From Mucilaginibacter aquatilis (lineage in GTDB: Bacteria; Bacteroidota; Bacteroidia; Sphingobacteriales; Sphingobacteriaceae), in NCBI RefSeq assembly GCF_009755275.1, contig NZ_WQLA01000002.1, positions 372,001 through 436,000 on the forward strand: a stretch of DNA of 64,000 nucleotides, given 5' to 3'. The notes beneath the pieces are model-generated. The model was not told the origin of the DNA. It did no database searches and saw only the letters and a program-made list of their open reading frames with translations. The translations under genes were made by a program, and so were the position numbers. Below are positions 42,687 through 51,651 of this stretch, piece after piece (the first letter of the stretch is position 1; each line of letters opens with the position of its first letter).

Positions 42687-43184
42687 TTACCTTACCCTTG
42701 TTTGGGCCATTTCGTTATCAATAGCACGCAAAAAATCATTGCTATGCTGCGAGCCTATTATGTATATAAGCCCATCACGGTCGGTTAAATGGATGGCCTC
42801 GCTGCCTGCTGTGTAAAAGCGGATAGTTCCTTTGCTGTGCAGGTTGTAAACCGGGTTGTTAACCAGGTAGCGACTGTATTGGCCCTTTTCGGCCTTAACT
42901 ATACTGTTGAGGTCTATTTTTACAAGTTTGGTGGTCCACAAGCCGTTAAGCAATATGCTGCCGTTTTGTACCCTTGTGGTAAAGTGTACAACAAAGCCTA
43001 AAATTACTGATATAATTACAATGGCAAACCCAACCACAACCAGTAAATCGGCGTTACGCTCATTGGTATCGGTGAAAAAGAAAATAGCAAAGCACAGCAT
43101 AGCCAGTACCAGTCTTATGCTTACCGGTATCCATTCGCGCCCCAGGTATTGCTTTTCAATATAAACCGGTTTTACTTCTGTCAT
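42687..43184 (-). CDS. Small membrane protein with PH-like domain
   Basis: 165 residues. Two membrane spans (about 20-37 and 46-68) followed by a soluble beta-rich domain (about 72-165: GSILLNGLWTTKLVKIDL, then IHLTDRDGLIYIIGS) similar in pattern to bacterial PH-like domains. No function known. 7 bases upstream of crtD and 6 bases downstream of tilS, so part of the same transcript; it might help place the carotenoid enzymes at the membrane, but this is speculation. Confidence 0.6.
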   Translation of the reverse strand: MTEVKPVYIEKQYLGREWIPVSIRLVLAMLCFAIFFFTDTNERNADLLVVVGFAIVIISVILGFVVHFTTRVQNGSILLNGLWTTKLVKIDLNSIVKAEKGQYSRYLVNNPVYNLHSKGTIRFYTAGSEAIHLTDRDGLIYIIGSQHSNDFLRAIDNEMAQTRVR

Positions 43185-43190
43185 TTTACT

Positions 43191-44519
43191 TTATAATAGT
43201 TCGAAGATAGCAACTTTTTTAGTTTGAGGCGTTACTTTATAACGGTCGTCAAGCCTGTAACCGGCTATCCATATCAGTTCGCCGTTGCCGTTAATTAAAA
43301 CGGGTATAGACTGCTTTTGATGTAGCGGCACTTTTTGGTTGATGAAAAAATCACTGAGCTTTTTGCGCCCTTTCATGCCCAGCGGATAAAAATAATCTCC
43401 TTCATGCCAGTGCCTTAGGGTAAGCGGATAAACAAGGAGCCCGGCATCTGTAAGTGTAATAGTTTTACTTGACGGGAACGGAGTTTGATAAGTATCGTAG
43501 GTGATTTTTACGGTGCTTGTATTATAACTCACTTCATGATCTTCTTCATGAATTGAAACTAAATCATGCCCCACCTTTTTTTGAGGCGATATAATAAGTT
43601 CATTACGGTTTAAAATAACAAAGTGAGAAGTCGATTCAAAAATGCGCCCGCTGTGTTTATCCAAAGAACTGATGATGTTGTCAACGGCGGTGTCGTTAAA
43701 ATTGTAATCTTTTAACAAAGCCGATAGCAGAAGCTTTTGAGGAAATAGTTGCTTTACAGCATCAATAGAGATATGAGTATCTGCACCATTTAGTTTGCAG
43801 TGTTGCTTTTTGAAACTTTCAACCTGCTGAATAAGCAGCTGTTCTAATTCACGAAAATAAGCCACATTGCGCTCAAAGGTTTGTTCGAGGCCTGGGTTAA
43901 GTTCCAGCAGTTTGGGCACAACCTCATGCCTTATTTTATTGCGTGCATACTTGGTTGATGCGTTTGAACTGTCTTCAACATAATGAAGTTTATTTTGCTC
44001 AACAAGGGCAGCTATTTCGGCCCGGTTGAGGAATAACATAGGCCTTACCAGGTAATTATTGCGTGGTAAAATTCCATGCAGGCCGGCAATACCGGTACCG
44101 CGTGTAAGGTTCAACAATATAGTTTCAATTGTATCGTTTTGGTGATGTGCCAGCGCAATGGCATCATAGCCAAACTGTTGACGCACTTGCTCAAACCATT
44201 GATAACGAAGCTCGCGGGCTGCCATTTGAATAGACAGCTTTTGACTGTTGGCGTAAGCTTGTGTGTCAAAGTTTACGGTATGAAATTGCACACCGAGGTT
44301 TAACGCCAGCTGCCTGCAAAATTGCTGATCGGCATCGGCCTCGCCTCCGCGCAGTTGAAAATTGCAATGTGCAATAGCAAACATAAAGCCGGCCTGCTTA
44401 AGCATATGTACAAGCAGCACCGAGTCCATACCGCCGCTTACAGCAGCCAGTATACGGCTATTGGCGGTAAAAAGCTGGTTTTGATCAATAAAAGCACATA
44501 AACGTTGTACCGGCAGCAT
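43191..44519 (-). CDS. tilS: tRNA(Ile)-lysidine synthase
   Basis: About 442 residues from the ATG at 44519. TilS converts C34 of tRNA-Ile(CAU) to lysidine with ATP, so the tRNA reads AUA. Seen: the PP-loop SGGMDS at 28-33, ALAHHQNDTIETILLNLTRGTGIAGL, EDSSN near 185 and a C-terminal TilS_C domain (about 370-442). A longer form from TTG at 44552 adds 11 residues without family support. Divergent from the OstA-like gene with a short intergenic region. First gene of the leftward run that leads into the carotenoid cluster. Confidence 0.93.
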   Translation of the reverse strand: MLPVQRLCAFIDQNQLFTANSRILAAVSGGMDSVLLVHMLKQAGFMFAIAHCNFQLRGGEADADQQFCRQLALNLGVQFHTVNFDTQAYANSQKLSIQMAARELRYQWFEQVRQQFGYDAIALAHHQNDTIETILLNLTRGTGIAGLHGILPRNNYLVRPMLFLNRAEIAALVEQNKLHYVEDSSNASTKYARNKIRHEVVPKLLELNPGLEQTFERNVAYFRELEQLLIQQVESFKKQHCKLNGADTHISIDAVKQLFPQKLLLSALLKDYNFNDTAVDNIISSLDKHSGRIFESTSHFVILNRNELIISPQKKVGHDLVSIHEEDHEVSYNTSTVKITYDTYQTPFPSSKTITLTDAGLLVYPLTLRHWHEGDYFYPLGMKGRKKLSDFFINQKVPLHQKQSIPVLINGNGELIWIAGYRLDDRYKVTPQTKKVAIFELL

Positions 44520-44557
44520 AGCCAAAATTATTAATTTAATAAGCGCATCCAAACAGC

Positions 44558-44565
44558 TAATTTTG
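44558..44565 (+). promoter_or_regulatory. Possible -7 element at the OstA-like gene
   Basis: TAATTTTG matches TAnnTTTG and ends 5 bases before the GTG start at 44570, so transcription would begin at or next to the start codon. No clear -33 TTTG. Confidence 0.4.
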
Positions 44566-44569
44566 TAGC

Positions 44570-46942
44570 GTGAGAAAATATCTCTTTACATACGTCCTCT
44601 TATTGCTGGCTGTTGCCGCAACTGCACAGCGAAGAGCTAAACCTTCAATTGTCAGAATATTAAGTTCAACCGGAACCGTTGGTGTGAAAATCAATGGTGA
44701 GGATGTAGTAAAGATATATAACGGCGTTTTTTTACATGAAGGTACCACGCTCAGGTCAGATAGTTCTTACCTGTACAAAACCCGTAACTCGTTTGATGCT
44801 TTTGGTAATGTAAACATTAACCAGGGTGATACGCTCAATGTTTATGGAGATAAACTGTATTACAATGGTAATACGCACGTTGCCTTGGTTACCAACAACG
44901 TTCGTATGGTAGACCGTGATGCTACCCTTACCACTAATTATCTTACTTATAATACCGCCACAAAAATAGGCACCTATACAGGCGGAGGAAAACTGGTTAA
45001 CAAAGACAATACGCTTACCAGTAAAAACGGCTATTATTTTTCAGGTTCGCGTGATGCTTATTTTAGGTACGATGTGGTGCTTACCACGGTTGATGCGCTG
45101 ATAAAAACGGATACGCTACGCTATAACTCGGGTACCCGTATATCCTATTTTTACGGGCCAACGCACATTTACGGTAAAGATAAAGATACTTTGTACACCG
45201 AGCGAGGCGAGTACCACACCATTACCGAACAGGCCTTTTTCAGTAAAAACAACATCTATACCCAAACATCCAAGTATTTAAAAGGCGATAGCTTGTTTTA
45301 TGATAGATTGAAAGGTTACGGGCGTGCAGTACGCAGGGTAACATTTAATGATAATGAGCAAAAAGTAACCATAAAAGGCCAGTTGGGTACTTTTTACCGT
45401 TCCGAAGACAGGGCAGTAGTTACGCAAAACCCGTACGTAATGATGGTTACGGAAGATAAAGACACTTCTAAAACTGATACCGTTGCCCCGCAGGCCGTTG
45501 TAGCCAAGAAGGATAAAACCGCAGTTGTGAAAAAAGACACGGTTGTTTCGAAAACCAAACCTGTTGATGCCAAAGCCGAGAATGGAAGTGCTGCCGCAAC
45601 CGCTGCTGTTGACTCAGTAACTGTAAAGCCTGCACCCAAAATTAAACGGGATACACTTTATTGGGGAGCAGATACCCTGGAAACACGTATTGTAACTTAT
45701 AAAACTTTGCGGCAGTTGCAGGAAAAAATGCGTTTGGCCGGAATTAAAGATACATCCACGGCAGATAAGCCGGCAACTGTAAGGAAAGCTCCGCTTAAGT
45801 TATCAACCGTAAAAAATCTTATTCCTATGCCTCCGGCGGGTTTGAAGATGGATACCAGCTTCTTTAAGTCTAACTATTTTGGAAAGCCTAAAGTGCCGCG
45901 CGTTGACAGTGCTAAACTAAAAAAAGCCCTAGCCGATTCATTATCAAAGAAAGCCGCTAAAGATACCAGCGCAAAAAAGGTTGCTTCGCCGCCAAAGGTT
46001 GTACGCCCCGATTCGGTTTACCTGCAACGCAAGTTTGATTTGAAAGATACCGCACGTATACGCATTCTTACCGCGCATCATAACGCAAAAATATTTAAGT
46101 CTGATTTGCAGGCCAAAGCCGACTCCATGTTTTATAGTTATGCCGACTCAACCATGCGCATGTTTGTTGAGCCTATTATATGGACGCAGGGTTCCCAAAT
46201 TTCGGGCGACACTATATATTTTCAGCTTAAAAATAAAAAGCTCGACAATATGGACGTTTGGCCACGTGCACTTACCGTAAATGTGGAGGGCACTGATTCG
46301 GCGTACTTTAACCAGGTGGCCGGGAAGAAAATGAGGGGCTTTTTTGTAAGCAATAAACTGCAGCGGCTGTTTGTTGATGGTAACGCCGAAACTATTTATT
46401 TTAACCGCGACAGTACCAAACAGGTTACCGAAATGATGCGCTCGGTAAGCAGCCGTATAAGGGTTAATTTTAAAGATAATAAAGCGCAAAACGTTACGCT
46501 GTTTACCAAAGTTGGCCAGGATATTTACCCAATTGAAAAAGCCACAGAAGACGACAAGATTTTAAAAGGCTTTTTATGGAAACCAAAGGAGCGGCCAGCA
46601 AGCAAAGAGGCCATTATATCGCCACCCAAAGTAAAGGCTGTTTTGCCTGTTAAAAAGAGTGCTGCAAAAGCACCAACTGCCGGTAAGAAACCAGCATCGG
46701 CAGTTACCACTAAAAAGGCAACTCCACCTGATTCATCTGCAAAGCAAAGAGTTACACCGGATTCTTCTGTAGTAAATGGCAGGCCAATGCGTGCAGATAC
46801 GTCAAACACGCCATCGGTGCGTGATACGGTAATTAAAGGCAAGCCTGCTGTAACTCAACCGGTAAATCCGCCGGCAGATAGTACAAGGAAAAAATTGCTA
46901 AGAGATACGTCGGCTATATTAAACAAGCCTAAACGGCAGTAA
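44570..46942 (+). CDS. OstA/LptA-like exported protein with repetitive C-terminal half
   Basis: 790 residues. Signal peptide 1 to about 19 (AATAQ). Residues about 25-290 are beta-jellyroll repeats of the OstA/LptA type (LNVYGDKLYYNGNTHVALVTNNVRM, YRSEDRAV), the fold that carries lipopolysaccharide across the periplasm. A linker rich in Lys, Ala, Thr and Asp (about 300-370) and more OstA-like repeats (about 480-660) follow, then a Lys/Pro/Ser-rich tail (about 680-790). It is far longer than LptA (about 185 residues). The GTG start at 44570 is bounded by TAG just upstream. I infer a role in outer-membrane lipid or LPS transport. Confidence 0.8.
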   Translation: MRKYLFTYVLLLLAVAATAQRRAKPSIVRILSSTGTVGVKINGEDVVKIYNGVFLHEGTTLRSDSSYLYKTRNSFDAFGNVNINQGDTLNVYGDKLYYNGNTHVALVTNNVRMVDRDATLTTNYLTYNTATKIGTYTGGGKLVNKDNTLTSKNGYYFSGSRDAYFRYDVVLTTVDALIKTDTLRYNSGTRISYFYGPTHIYGKDKDTLYTERGEYHTITEQAFFSKNNIYTQTSKYLKGDSLFYDRLKGYGRAVRRVTFNDNEQKVTIKGQLGTFYRSEDRAVVTQNPYVMMVTEDKDTSKTDTVAPQAVVAKKDKTAVVKKDTVVSKTKPVDAKAENGSAAATAAVDSVTVKPAPKIKRDTLYWGADTLETRIVTYKTLRQLQEKMRLAGIKDTSTADKPATVRKAPLKLSTVKNLIPMPPAGLKMDTSFFKSNYFGKPKVPRVDSAKLKKALADSLSKKAAKDTSAKKVASPPKVVRPDSVYLQRKFDLKDTARIRILTAHHNAKIFKSDLQAKADSMFYSYADSTMRMFVEPIIWTQGSQISGDTIYFQLKNKKLDNMDVWPRALTVNVEGTDSAYFNQVAGKKMRGFFVSNKLQRLFVDGNAETIYFNRDSTKQVTEMMRSVSSRIRVNFKDNKAQNVTLFTKVGQDIYPIEKATEDDKILKGFLWKPKERPASKEAIISPPKVKAVLPVKKSAAKAPTAGKKPASAVTTKKATPPDSSAKQRVTPDSSVVNGRPMRADTSNTPSVRDTVIKGKPAVTQPVNPPADSTRKKLLRDTSAILNKPKRQ

Positions 46943-46982
46943 TAGAACAACCGATGATGGAATGAAAGGGCCGCCGTATCAA

Positions 46983-47600
46983 CTACGGTACCCTTATCCA
47001 GTCTTGCTTTTCAAAGTCGTATTGTTTAATGATTTTAGCAGGATTACCTGCTGCAACCGAAAACGGAGGAACATTTTTAGTAATCACCGCGTTGGCCGCA
47101 ACCACACTGTGCTTTCCAATGGTTACTCCTGATGTAATTACGGCATTGGCTGCTATCCAGCAGTCGTCTTCTATAACAATGGGGTTGGTTAGTATTTTTT
47201 GAGCGTGTATAGGTATGGTTACGTCCCTATACTCGTGGTTTAGTGCGCTTACAACTATGTTTTGAGCCATAATTACATTGTTGCCAATGTTTACCGGGCC
47301 AATTATTACGTTGCTCATGCCTATAAGGCTGTTATCGCCAATAATTACATCGCCTACGCCGTTGTTGATGGTGCAAAAGTCTTCAATGGTTGAGTTTTTG
47401 CCCATTACAAACTTGTTAAACGGCAATACATCAATACGGGTACGTCGCCTTATTTTGGAGCCGCTTCCTTTTTTATGCAAAAACGGATTCAAAAACCACT
47501 TAACCCATAACCTGGGTGCGGCTTCTCCTTTAGGTATAAGCATGCGGTGTACCGCTTTTTTAAGCGATGGATTGTCTTTTATTTTATCTTTAAGCGACAT
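46983..47600 (-). CDS. Hexapeptide-repeat acetyltransferase (WcaF-like)
   Basis: 205 residues. Left-handed beta-helix with hexapeptide repeats across about 75-190 (VIIGDNSLIGMSNVIIGPVNIGNNVIMAQN, VIEDDCWIAANAVITSGVTIG), His115 in SALNHEYRDV the likely catalytic base. Resembles WcaF/WcaB-type sugar O-acetyltransferases that decorate exopolysaccharides. First gene seen at the left border of the polysaccharide locus; 46 bases downstream of a GT2 gene on the same strand. Convergent with the OstA-like gene. Confidence 0.82.
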   Translation of the reverse strand: MSLKDKIKDNPSLKKAVHRMLIPKGEAAPRLWVKWFLNPFLHKKGSGSKIRRRTRIDVLPFNKFVMGKNSTIEDFCTINNGVGDVIIGDNSLIGMSNVIIGPVNIGNNVIMAQNIVVSALNHEYRDVTIPIHAQKILTNPIVIEDDCWIAANAVITSGVTIGKHSVVAANAVITKNVPPFSVAAGNPAKIIKQYDFEKQDWIRVP

Positions 47601-47646
47601 ACGCTTTTTACGTTTTATATCAGCGTTAATTTAATGAACGGGTAGG

Positions 47647-48438
47647 CTATTTTTTATAAAGTACATCGTAAGTCCACCGGGCAAGTTTAACCTGCAGGTA
47701 TACGTAACGTAGCGCAAGTGCCACCGGATTTTTGCTTTCACGCCAGCTGGCCCTGTTCATGGTGCTTGGCTCATCGGCCGAGTTTTTCTGGTAAAATAAG
47801 TCGTTGAACTTTTCAAAAAACAAGCCTCTTCCCTTGTTTTGAATAAACGACTTAGCCATACGATATTCTGTTATATCACCTTTAACACCTTCAGCATAGC
47901 GACCAAACTTTTCAAAGAAGCTACTCCGCCGCAAATGCGGGTGGTCACTGTAAACGTAAAACTTGAGGTGATTATTAAACCATAATTGAGGTTTAAATAA
48001 CATTTCAACAAATCCCTTACCATATGGCTTGGTGTATGGGTAACTAAAGTAAGCGTAAAAGCGGGCTATATCCAAGCCCTTGTCGGCTTCCATATAGTTA
48101 AATGCATCCCGTAAATGGTCGGCAAAGCCGGGCTTTGGTTCAAAATCTTCCTGAACGTAAAGGGTATATGGTGTAGTAACGGCGTCTTGCCCCTTATTAA
48201 TATTATTACCCAGTCCTTTGTTTACGGGCGTAGTTACTAAGTTGTAACCATACTCGGCTTGCATTTGATGTAAGCGCTCCAAATGTTCGGGCTTGCTGCA
48301 ATCGTCAGATACCACTATGCCTCCAAAGCTTATTTGCTGCTTGCGGAAAGTGCCGAGCAGCCGCTCAAGTGATTGGCTTCGGCTGTAATGTGTAATCATT
48401 AAGGTAACTTCTGCGAAGTGTTTTACGTTTACATCCAT
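47647..48438 (-). CDS. GT2-family glycosyltransferase (paralogue A)
   Basis: 263 residues. GT-A fold with ITHYSRSQSLERL near 15-27, GIVVSDDCSKPEHLERL at about 39-55, and LYVQEDFEP near 93-101, where the DxD-like metal motif is Gln-Glu-Asp. HVYSDHPHLRRSSFFEKFGRYAEG-type region in the C-terminal half. It shares most of its sequence with the gene at 55567-56328, so the two are recent paralogues at different points of the locus. Cytoplasmic; donor and acceptor unknown, probably an EPS sugar transferase. Confidence 0.8.
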   Translation of the reverse strand: MDVNVKHFAEVTLMITHYSRSQSLERLLGTFRKQQISFGGIVVSDDCSKPEHLERLHQMQAEYGYNLVTTPVNKGLGNNINKGQDAVTTPYTLYVQEDFEPKPGFADHLRDAFNYMEADKGLDIARFYAYFSYPYTKPYGKGFVEMLFKPQLWFNNHLKFYVYSDHPHLRRSSFFEKFGRYAEGVKGDITEYRMAKSFIQNKGRGLFFEKFNDLFYQKNSADEPSTMNRASWRESKNPVALALRYVYLQVKLARWTYDVLYKK

Positions 48439-48514
48439 AAATTAAGCTAATATGCTAATAATGTTCTGTTGTTACAGGCACTTTGTTTGCTTTGCTTAGT
48501 GCATTGTACGTTAT

Positions 48515-49864
48515 ATGTGGCTAAAAGTTATTACCCTGATTAAAAACAAACACTTCCTGTCGCTGGCGGGTAATGTCATCATGTCGGGCCTTGCGCTCGT
48601 TACCATGGTGCTCATCTACCATGCGCTATCTGTAACTGATGCAGGTATTTGGGTGTTTTTTCAGTCAGTGTTAATATTGGTCGATACCTTTCGTTCGGGG
48701 TTCCTTACTACTGCATTCATTAAATTTTATGCAGGTGCCACACCTGGCCGCAAGGTAGAGGTGGCGGGTTCGGCATGGTGGATTGGGATACTCATTACAG
48801 GGATATTATTACTCGCCAACATACCGGCATATTTTGCAGCCCCTTACATAGATGATTACAGCCTTGTTTTATTTTGCAAGTGGTTTGGTATAAGTTACCT
48901 GTTATCATTACCCTGGTTTATGGCTACCTGCATTTTACAGGGCGAGCAACGGTTTGATCAGTTGTTATACGTGCGCCTGGTAAACCAGCTCACGTTTATG
49001 GGCGGTATACTATTTATTTACTTTAACCATACCATCAGCGTAACAGGGGTGTTGTATGCTTATCTGGCATCTAACATCATTACCAGCATTTACGTACTGG
49101 CTATGGGGTGGACACGCCTGCGCAGTATTACTCACCGCACAAGCACCATAATTTCGCAAATAATCAATTTTGGAAAATACAGTTTAGGTACAACGCTTAG
49201 TTCAAACCTCTTTAGAACGTCAGATACCTTTGTAATTAACTTTTTGCTGAACAAGCAGGCGGTGGCTATTTATAACCTTGGCCAAACGCTTATGCAATTG
49301 GTTGAAATTCCGCTTCGAAGTTTTGCAGCTACCGCAATGCCCGAATTATCAGTTGCTTATAACCAAAACAATCCAATTTCCGTAATAAGCACTATGAAGA
49401 AATATACCGGAACTATAAGCGTGGTACTTGTACCACTGGTTATTGCCGGTTGTTTGGTGGCCGATTGGCCTATAAACCTTATTGGCGGCCATAAGTACAT
49501 GGGTACCGACGCTGCAAATGTATTCCGAATCTTTTTAACGTTTGCGTTGTTGTACCCGTTAGATCGCTTTTTTGCGCTTACACTTGACGTTATTCATTTG
49601 CCTAAAGTTAACTTTTATAAGGTGTTGGTAATGCTGGCAGCCAACTTAATTTTCGACTGGTTGGGCGTAAAGCTTTTAGGCAGCATATACGGTATTGCTA
49701 TAGCAACAGTGGTGCCTGTACTTGTAGGAACTGTAATTGGCTATAAATCCCTGAACAAATATTGCCCGTTTAATATATGGAGTGTTTATTCTGCAGGTTA
49801 CCGGCAGGTTAAAAGCTGGATTAGTTTAATTACAGGAAGTAAGCGATCAATACAATTGTTATAA
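48515..49864 (+). CDS. Wzx-like polysaccharide flippase (MATE/MOP superfamily)
   Basis: 449 residues with about 12-13 membrane spans. Oligosaccharide flippase fold: N-terminal FLSLAGNVIMSGLALVTMVLIYHAL, a charged FGKYSLGTTLSSNLFRTSDTFVINFLL in the middle, and a Lys/Arg-rich C-terminus. Flippases of this type move undecaprenyl-linked repeat units across the inner membrane in the Wzx/Wzy route. A Wzy-like polymerase (57536) and a Wzz-like protein (60459) in the same locus agree with this. Confidence 0.85.
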   Translation: MWLKVITLIKNKHFLSLAGNVIMSGLALVTMVLIYHALSVTDAGIWVFFQSVLILVDTFRSGFLTTAFIKFYAGATPGRKVEVAGSAWWIGILITGILLLANIPAYFAAPYIDDYSLVLFCKWFGISYLLSLPWFMATCILQGEQRFDQLLYVRLVNQLTFMGGILFIYFNHTISVTGVLYAYLASNIITSIYVLAMGWTRLRSITHRTSTIISQIINFGKYSLGTTLSSNLFRTSDTFVINFLLNKQAVAIYNLGQTLMQLVEIPLRSFAATAMPELSVAYNQNNPISVISTMKKYTGTISVVLVPLVIAGCLVADWPINLIGGHKYMGTDAANVFRIFLTFALLYPLDRFFALTLDVIHLPKVNFYKVLVMLAANLIFDWLGVKLLGSIYGIAIATVVPVLVGTVIGYKSLNKYCPFNIWSVYSAGYRQVKSWISLITGSKRSIQLL

Positions 49865-49924
49865 TTAATTGAACTCCCATACATCGTGTTTGTAAGACAT
49901 ATAAACCAACGGACAGAAAGTTCC

Positions 49925-50800
49925 ATGAGAATAGCGCATCTGATATTGGCTCATAACAATCCACAGCATCTTGAGCTGCTTGTTAAGCGGTTGAGCTATG
50001 GTGAGGATGCTATTTTTATTCATATTGATAAAAAGGTCGATTTAATTGCCTTTAAACATCTTGAAGCATACCCTAATGTAGTTTTTGTTAAAAACCGTGT
50101 TAAGGTGGGGTGGGGAGCTTACAGCATTGTTGAAGCTACTTTAAGTGGATTTAAAGAAATTCTGGCTGCCAACTTAAACTTTGATGTGGTTAATTTGCTT
50201 AGCGGTTGTGATTATCCGTTAAAGACGCCCCAACTTTACCACCAGTTTTTGCAAAGCAATAAGGGTAAAATTTTTATGGAGTTTGAGCTGATGCATTCTA
50301 ACTGGAAGGAAGCATTGTGCCGTATAGAACGTTATCATTTAACCAACTACGAGTTTAAGGGTAAGTATGCGCTCCAAAATATATTGAATAGAATTTTACC
50401 TAAGCGCCGCCTGCCTGGTAATATGGTGCCTGTGGGTAGGTCACAATGGTTCACCGCTCCGGCTGAGTGTATTAAATACTTAGTTGATTTTATGGATAGC
50501 ACCCCGGGCTTTAAGCGCTTTATTGAACATACCTGGGCACCAGATGAGTTTGTATTTCAAACTATTTTATACAACTCACCATACCGTGCGCAAATGGTAA
50601 ATGATAATTTGCGTTACATTGATTGGTCTGAAGGGAAGCCAAGCCCTAAAACTTTTACTATTGCTGATAAGGAAAAGCTGCTTTGCTGTGATAAGCTGTT
50701 TGCCCGTAAGTTTGATGCAGCAAACCACAGCAACGTTATACAGGCAATTGATGATCAGTTAGACAATAAGGGCGAGCAACTATCTGTGATATCAGCTTAG
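49925..50800 (+). CDS. GT14 core-2/I-branching-type glycosyltransferase
   Basis: About 291 residues from the ATG at 49925; an upstream GTG at 49886 would add 13 unsupported residues. Family GT14 (beta-1,6-N-acetylglucosaminyl or xylosyltransferases): MRIAHLILAHNNPQHLELL, DAIFIHIDKK, VGWGAYSIVEA, NLLSGCDYPLK and WAPDEFVFQTIL are all typical. The ED/DE pair in WAPDEF is the expected catalytic region. Likely adds a branch or terminal sugar to the repeat unit. Co-directional with the flippase (60 bases) and its last 9 bases overlap the convergent ATPase gene. Confidence 0.88.
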   Translation: MRIAHLILAHNNPQHLELLVKRLSYGEDAIFIHIDKKVDLIAFKHLEAYPNVVFVKNRVKVGWGAYSIVEATLSGFKEILAANLNFDVVNLLSGCDYPLKTPQLYHQFLQSNKGKIFMEFELMHSNWKEALCRIERYHLTNYEFKGKYALQNILNRILPKRRLPGNMVPVGRSQWFTAPAECIKYLVDFMDSTPGFKRFIEHTWAPDEFVFQTILYNSPYRAQMVNDNLRYIDWSEGKPSPKTFTIADKEKLLCCDKLFARKFDAANHSNVIQAIDDQLDNKGEQLSVISA

Positions 50801-51304
50801 CTTAATACGGGCACAAAATAAGTTGGTAGGTTTATGGTAATGGTAAGTAAACTCATCGGCTGCTTTTGTAATTATAAGCAAACCCAAATGCTCTGCAAGC
50901 TGGTTTACATCCAGTTGAAATGTTAAGTTTTCTTTGCAATAAAAACTTACAGTGTGGTCCTCTTTTTTTACGGCATAAAGTAAGTGCATAGCATCAGAAC
51001 TTACCATAAGTTGCGTGTTCTTCTTTTCAATCTCCGTCACCAAATCAAATGGCTTGCCATCATCTTTTTTGCTGATGTATAAGTGATTGTCTTTTAAACC
51101 AACCTCTAAGGCGCTTTCCTCAGTACCTGAATGCTTTACTGCGTTGTTGAGTAATTCGGCTATTATAAATTTAGCCCTCAGTTTTACAGCTCTTGATAAA
51201 CCGTGCGTAGCAAGCAGGCTGTCAAGGTAATCAAGCATTTGCTTTGAGCAAGCGCTTATACCCGATGCCTGATTATTAAATATGAACGACTGCGAGGCTG
51301 TCAT
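50792..51304 (-). CDS. RsbW/SpoIIAB-like ATPase (partner-switch kinase)
   Basis: 170 residues. GHKL (HATPase) fold of the anti-sigma/anti-antagonist kinase type: N box AELLNNAVKHSG with Glu50, Asn54 and His58, and the G1 box KDDGKP near 79-84. Such proteins phosphorylate a STAS partner and hold a target protein until released. A C-terminal extension of about 40 residues (DVNQLAEHLGLLIITKAADEF) is more than usual and could bind the output partner. Last gene of the module, 8 bases after the STAS gene. No sigma factor or other target lies nearby. Confidence 0.8.
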   Translation of the reverse strand: MTASQSFIFNNQASGISACSKQMLDYLDSLLATHGLSRAVKLRAKFIIAELLNNAVKHSGTEESALEVGLKDNHLYISKKDDGKPFDLVTEIEKKNTQLMVSSDAMHLLYAVKKEDHTVSFYCKENLTFQLDVNQLAEHLGLLIITKAADEFTYHYHKPTNLFCARIKLS

Positions 51305-51312
51305 AAAAAGGT

Positions 51313-51651
51313 TTACAATAGTGAAGCTTTGGCTTCCTGCTCGTTGTTATATAACTTAAAAACCTTGTCGAGTCTAATGAGTTTTAATAAATCTTCAATA
51401 TCTTTTTGCAAGGCAATTAATACCACATCACACTGCATGGCAATGGCATGCTTAAGGCCCGCAACCAATGCACCCAAAAATGAACTATCAACATAAGTAA
51501 CCTTTCCTAAATCAAACCATATGCTCTTTTTTTTGAGGTTCAGGAGTGTTATCAACTCATCTTTAAAATCATCGGCATGGCTAAGGTTGGCTTCGGTAAG
51601 GTTAAGCTGTACCAATACATGGCCTGGCTCTTCTTTAACAATGTTAAACAT
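51313..51651 (-). CDS. STAS-domain antagonist protein
   Basis: 112 residues, single STAS domain as in SpoIIAA/RsbV. VTYVDSSFLGALVAG at about 51-65 carries the conserved Asp-Ser; Ser56 (or 57) is the expected phosphorylation site of the RsbW-like kinase and the substrate of the PP2C phosphatase. Start overlaps the phosphatase stop by 8 bases. It is the switch element of the module; dephosphorylated it should bind the ATPase and free its target. Confidence 0.87.
   Translation of the reverse strand: MFNIVKEEPGHVLVQLNLTEANLSHADDFKDELITLLNLKKKSIWFDLGKVTYVDSSFLGALVAGLKHAIAMQCDVVLIALQKDIEDLLKLIRLDKVFKLYNNEQEAKASLL

Noticed and set aside
44520..44552. Longer TilS start at a TTG
   Set aside because: Adds 11 hydrophobic residues not typical of TilS; the ATG at 44519 aligns with the family.
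49886..49924. GTG start 13 codons upstream for the GT14 gene
   Set aside because: GT14 proteins begin at MRIAHLILAHNN; the extra residues have no support.
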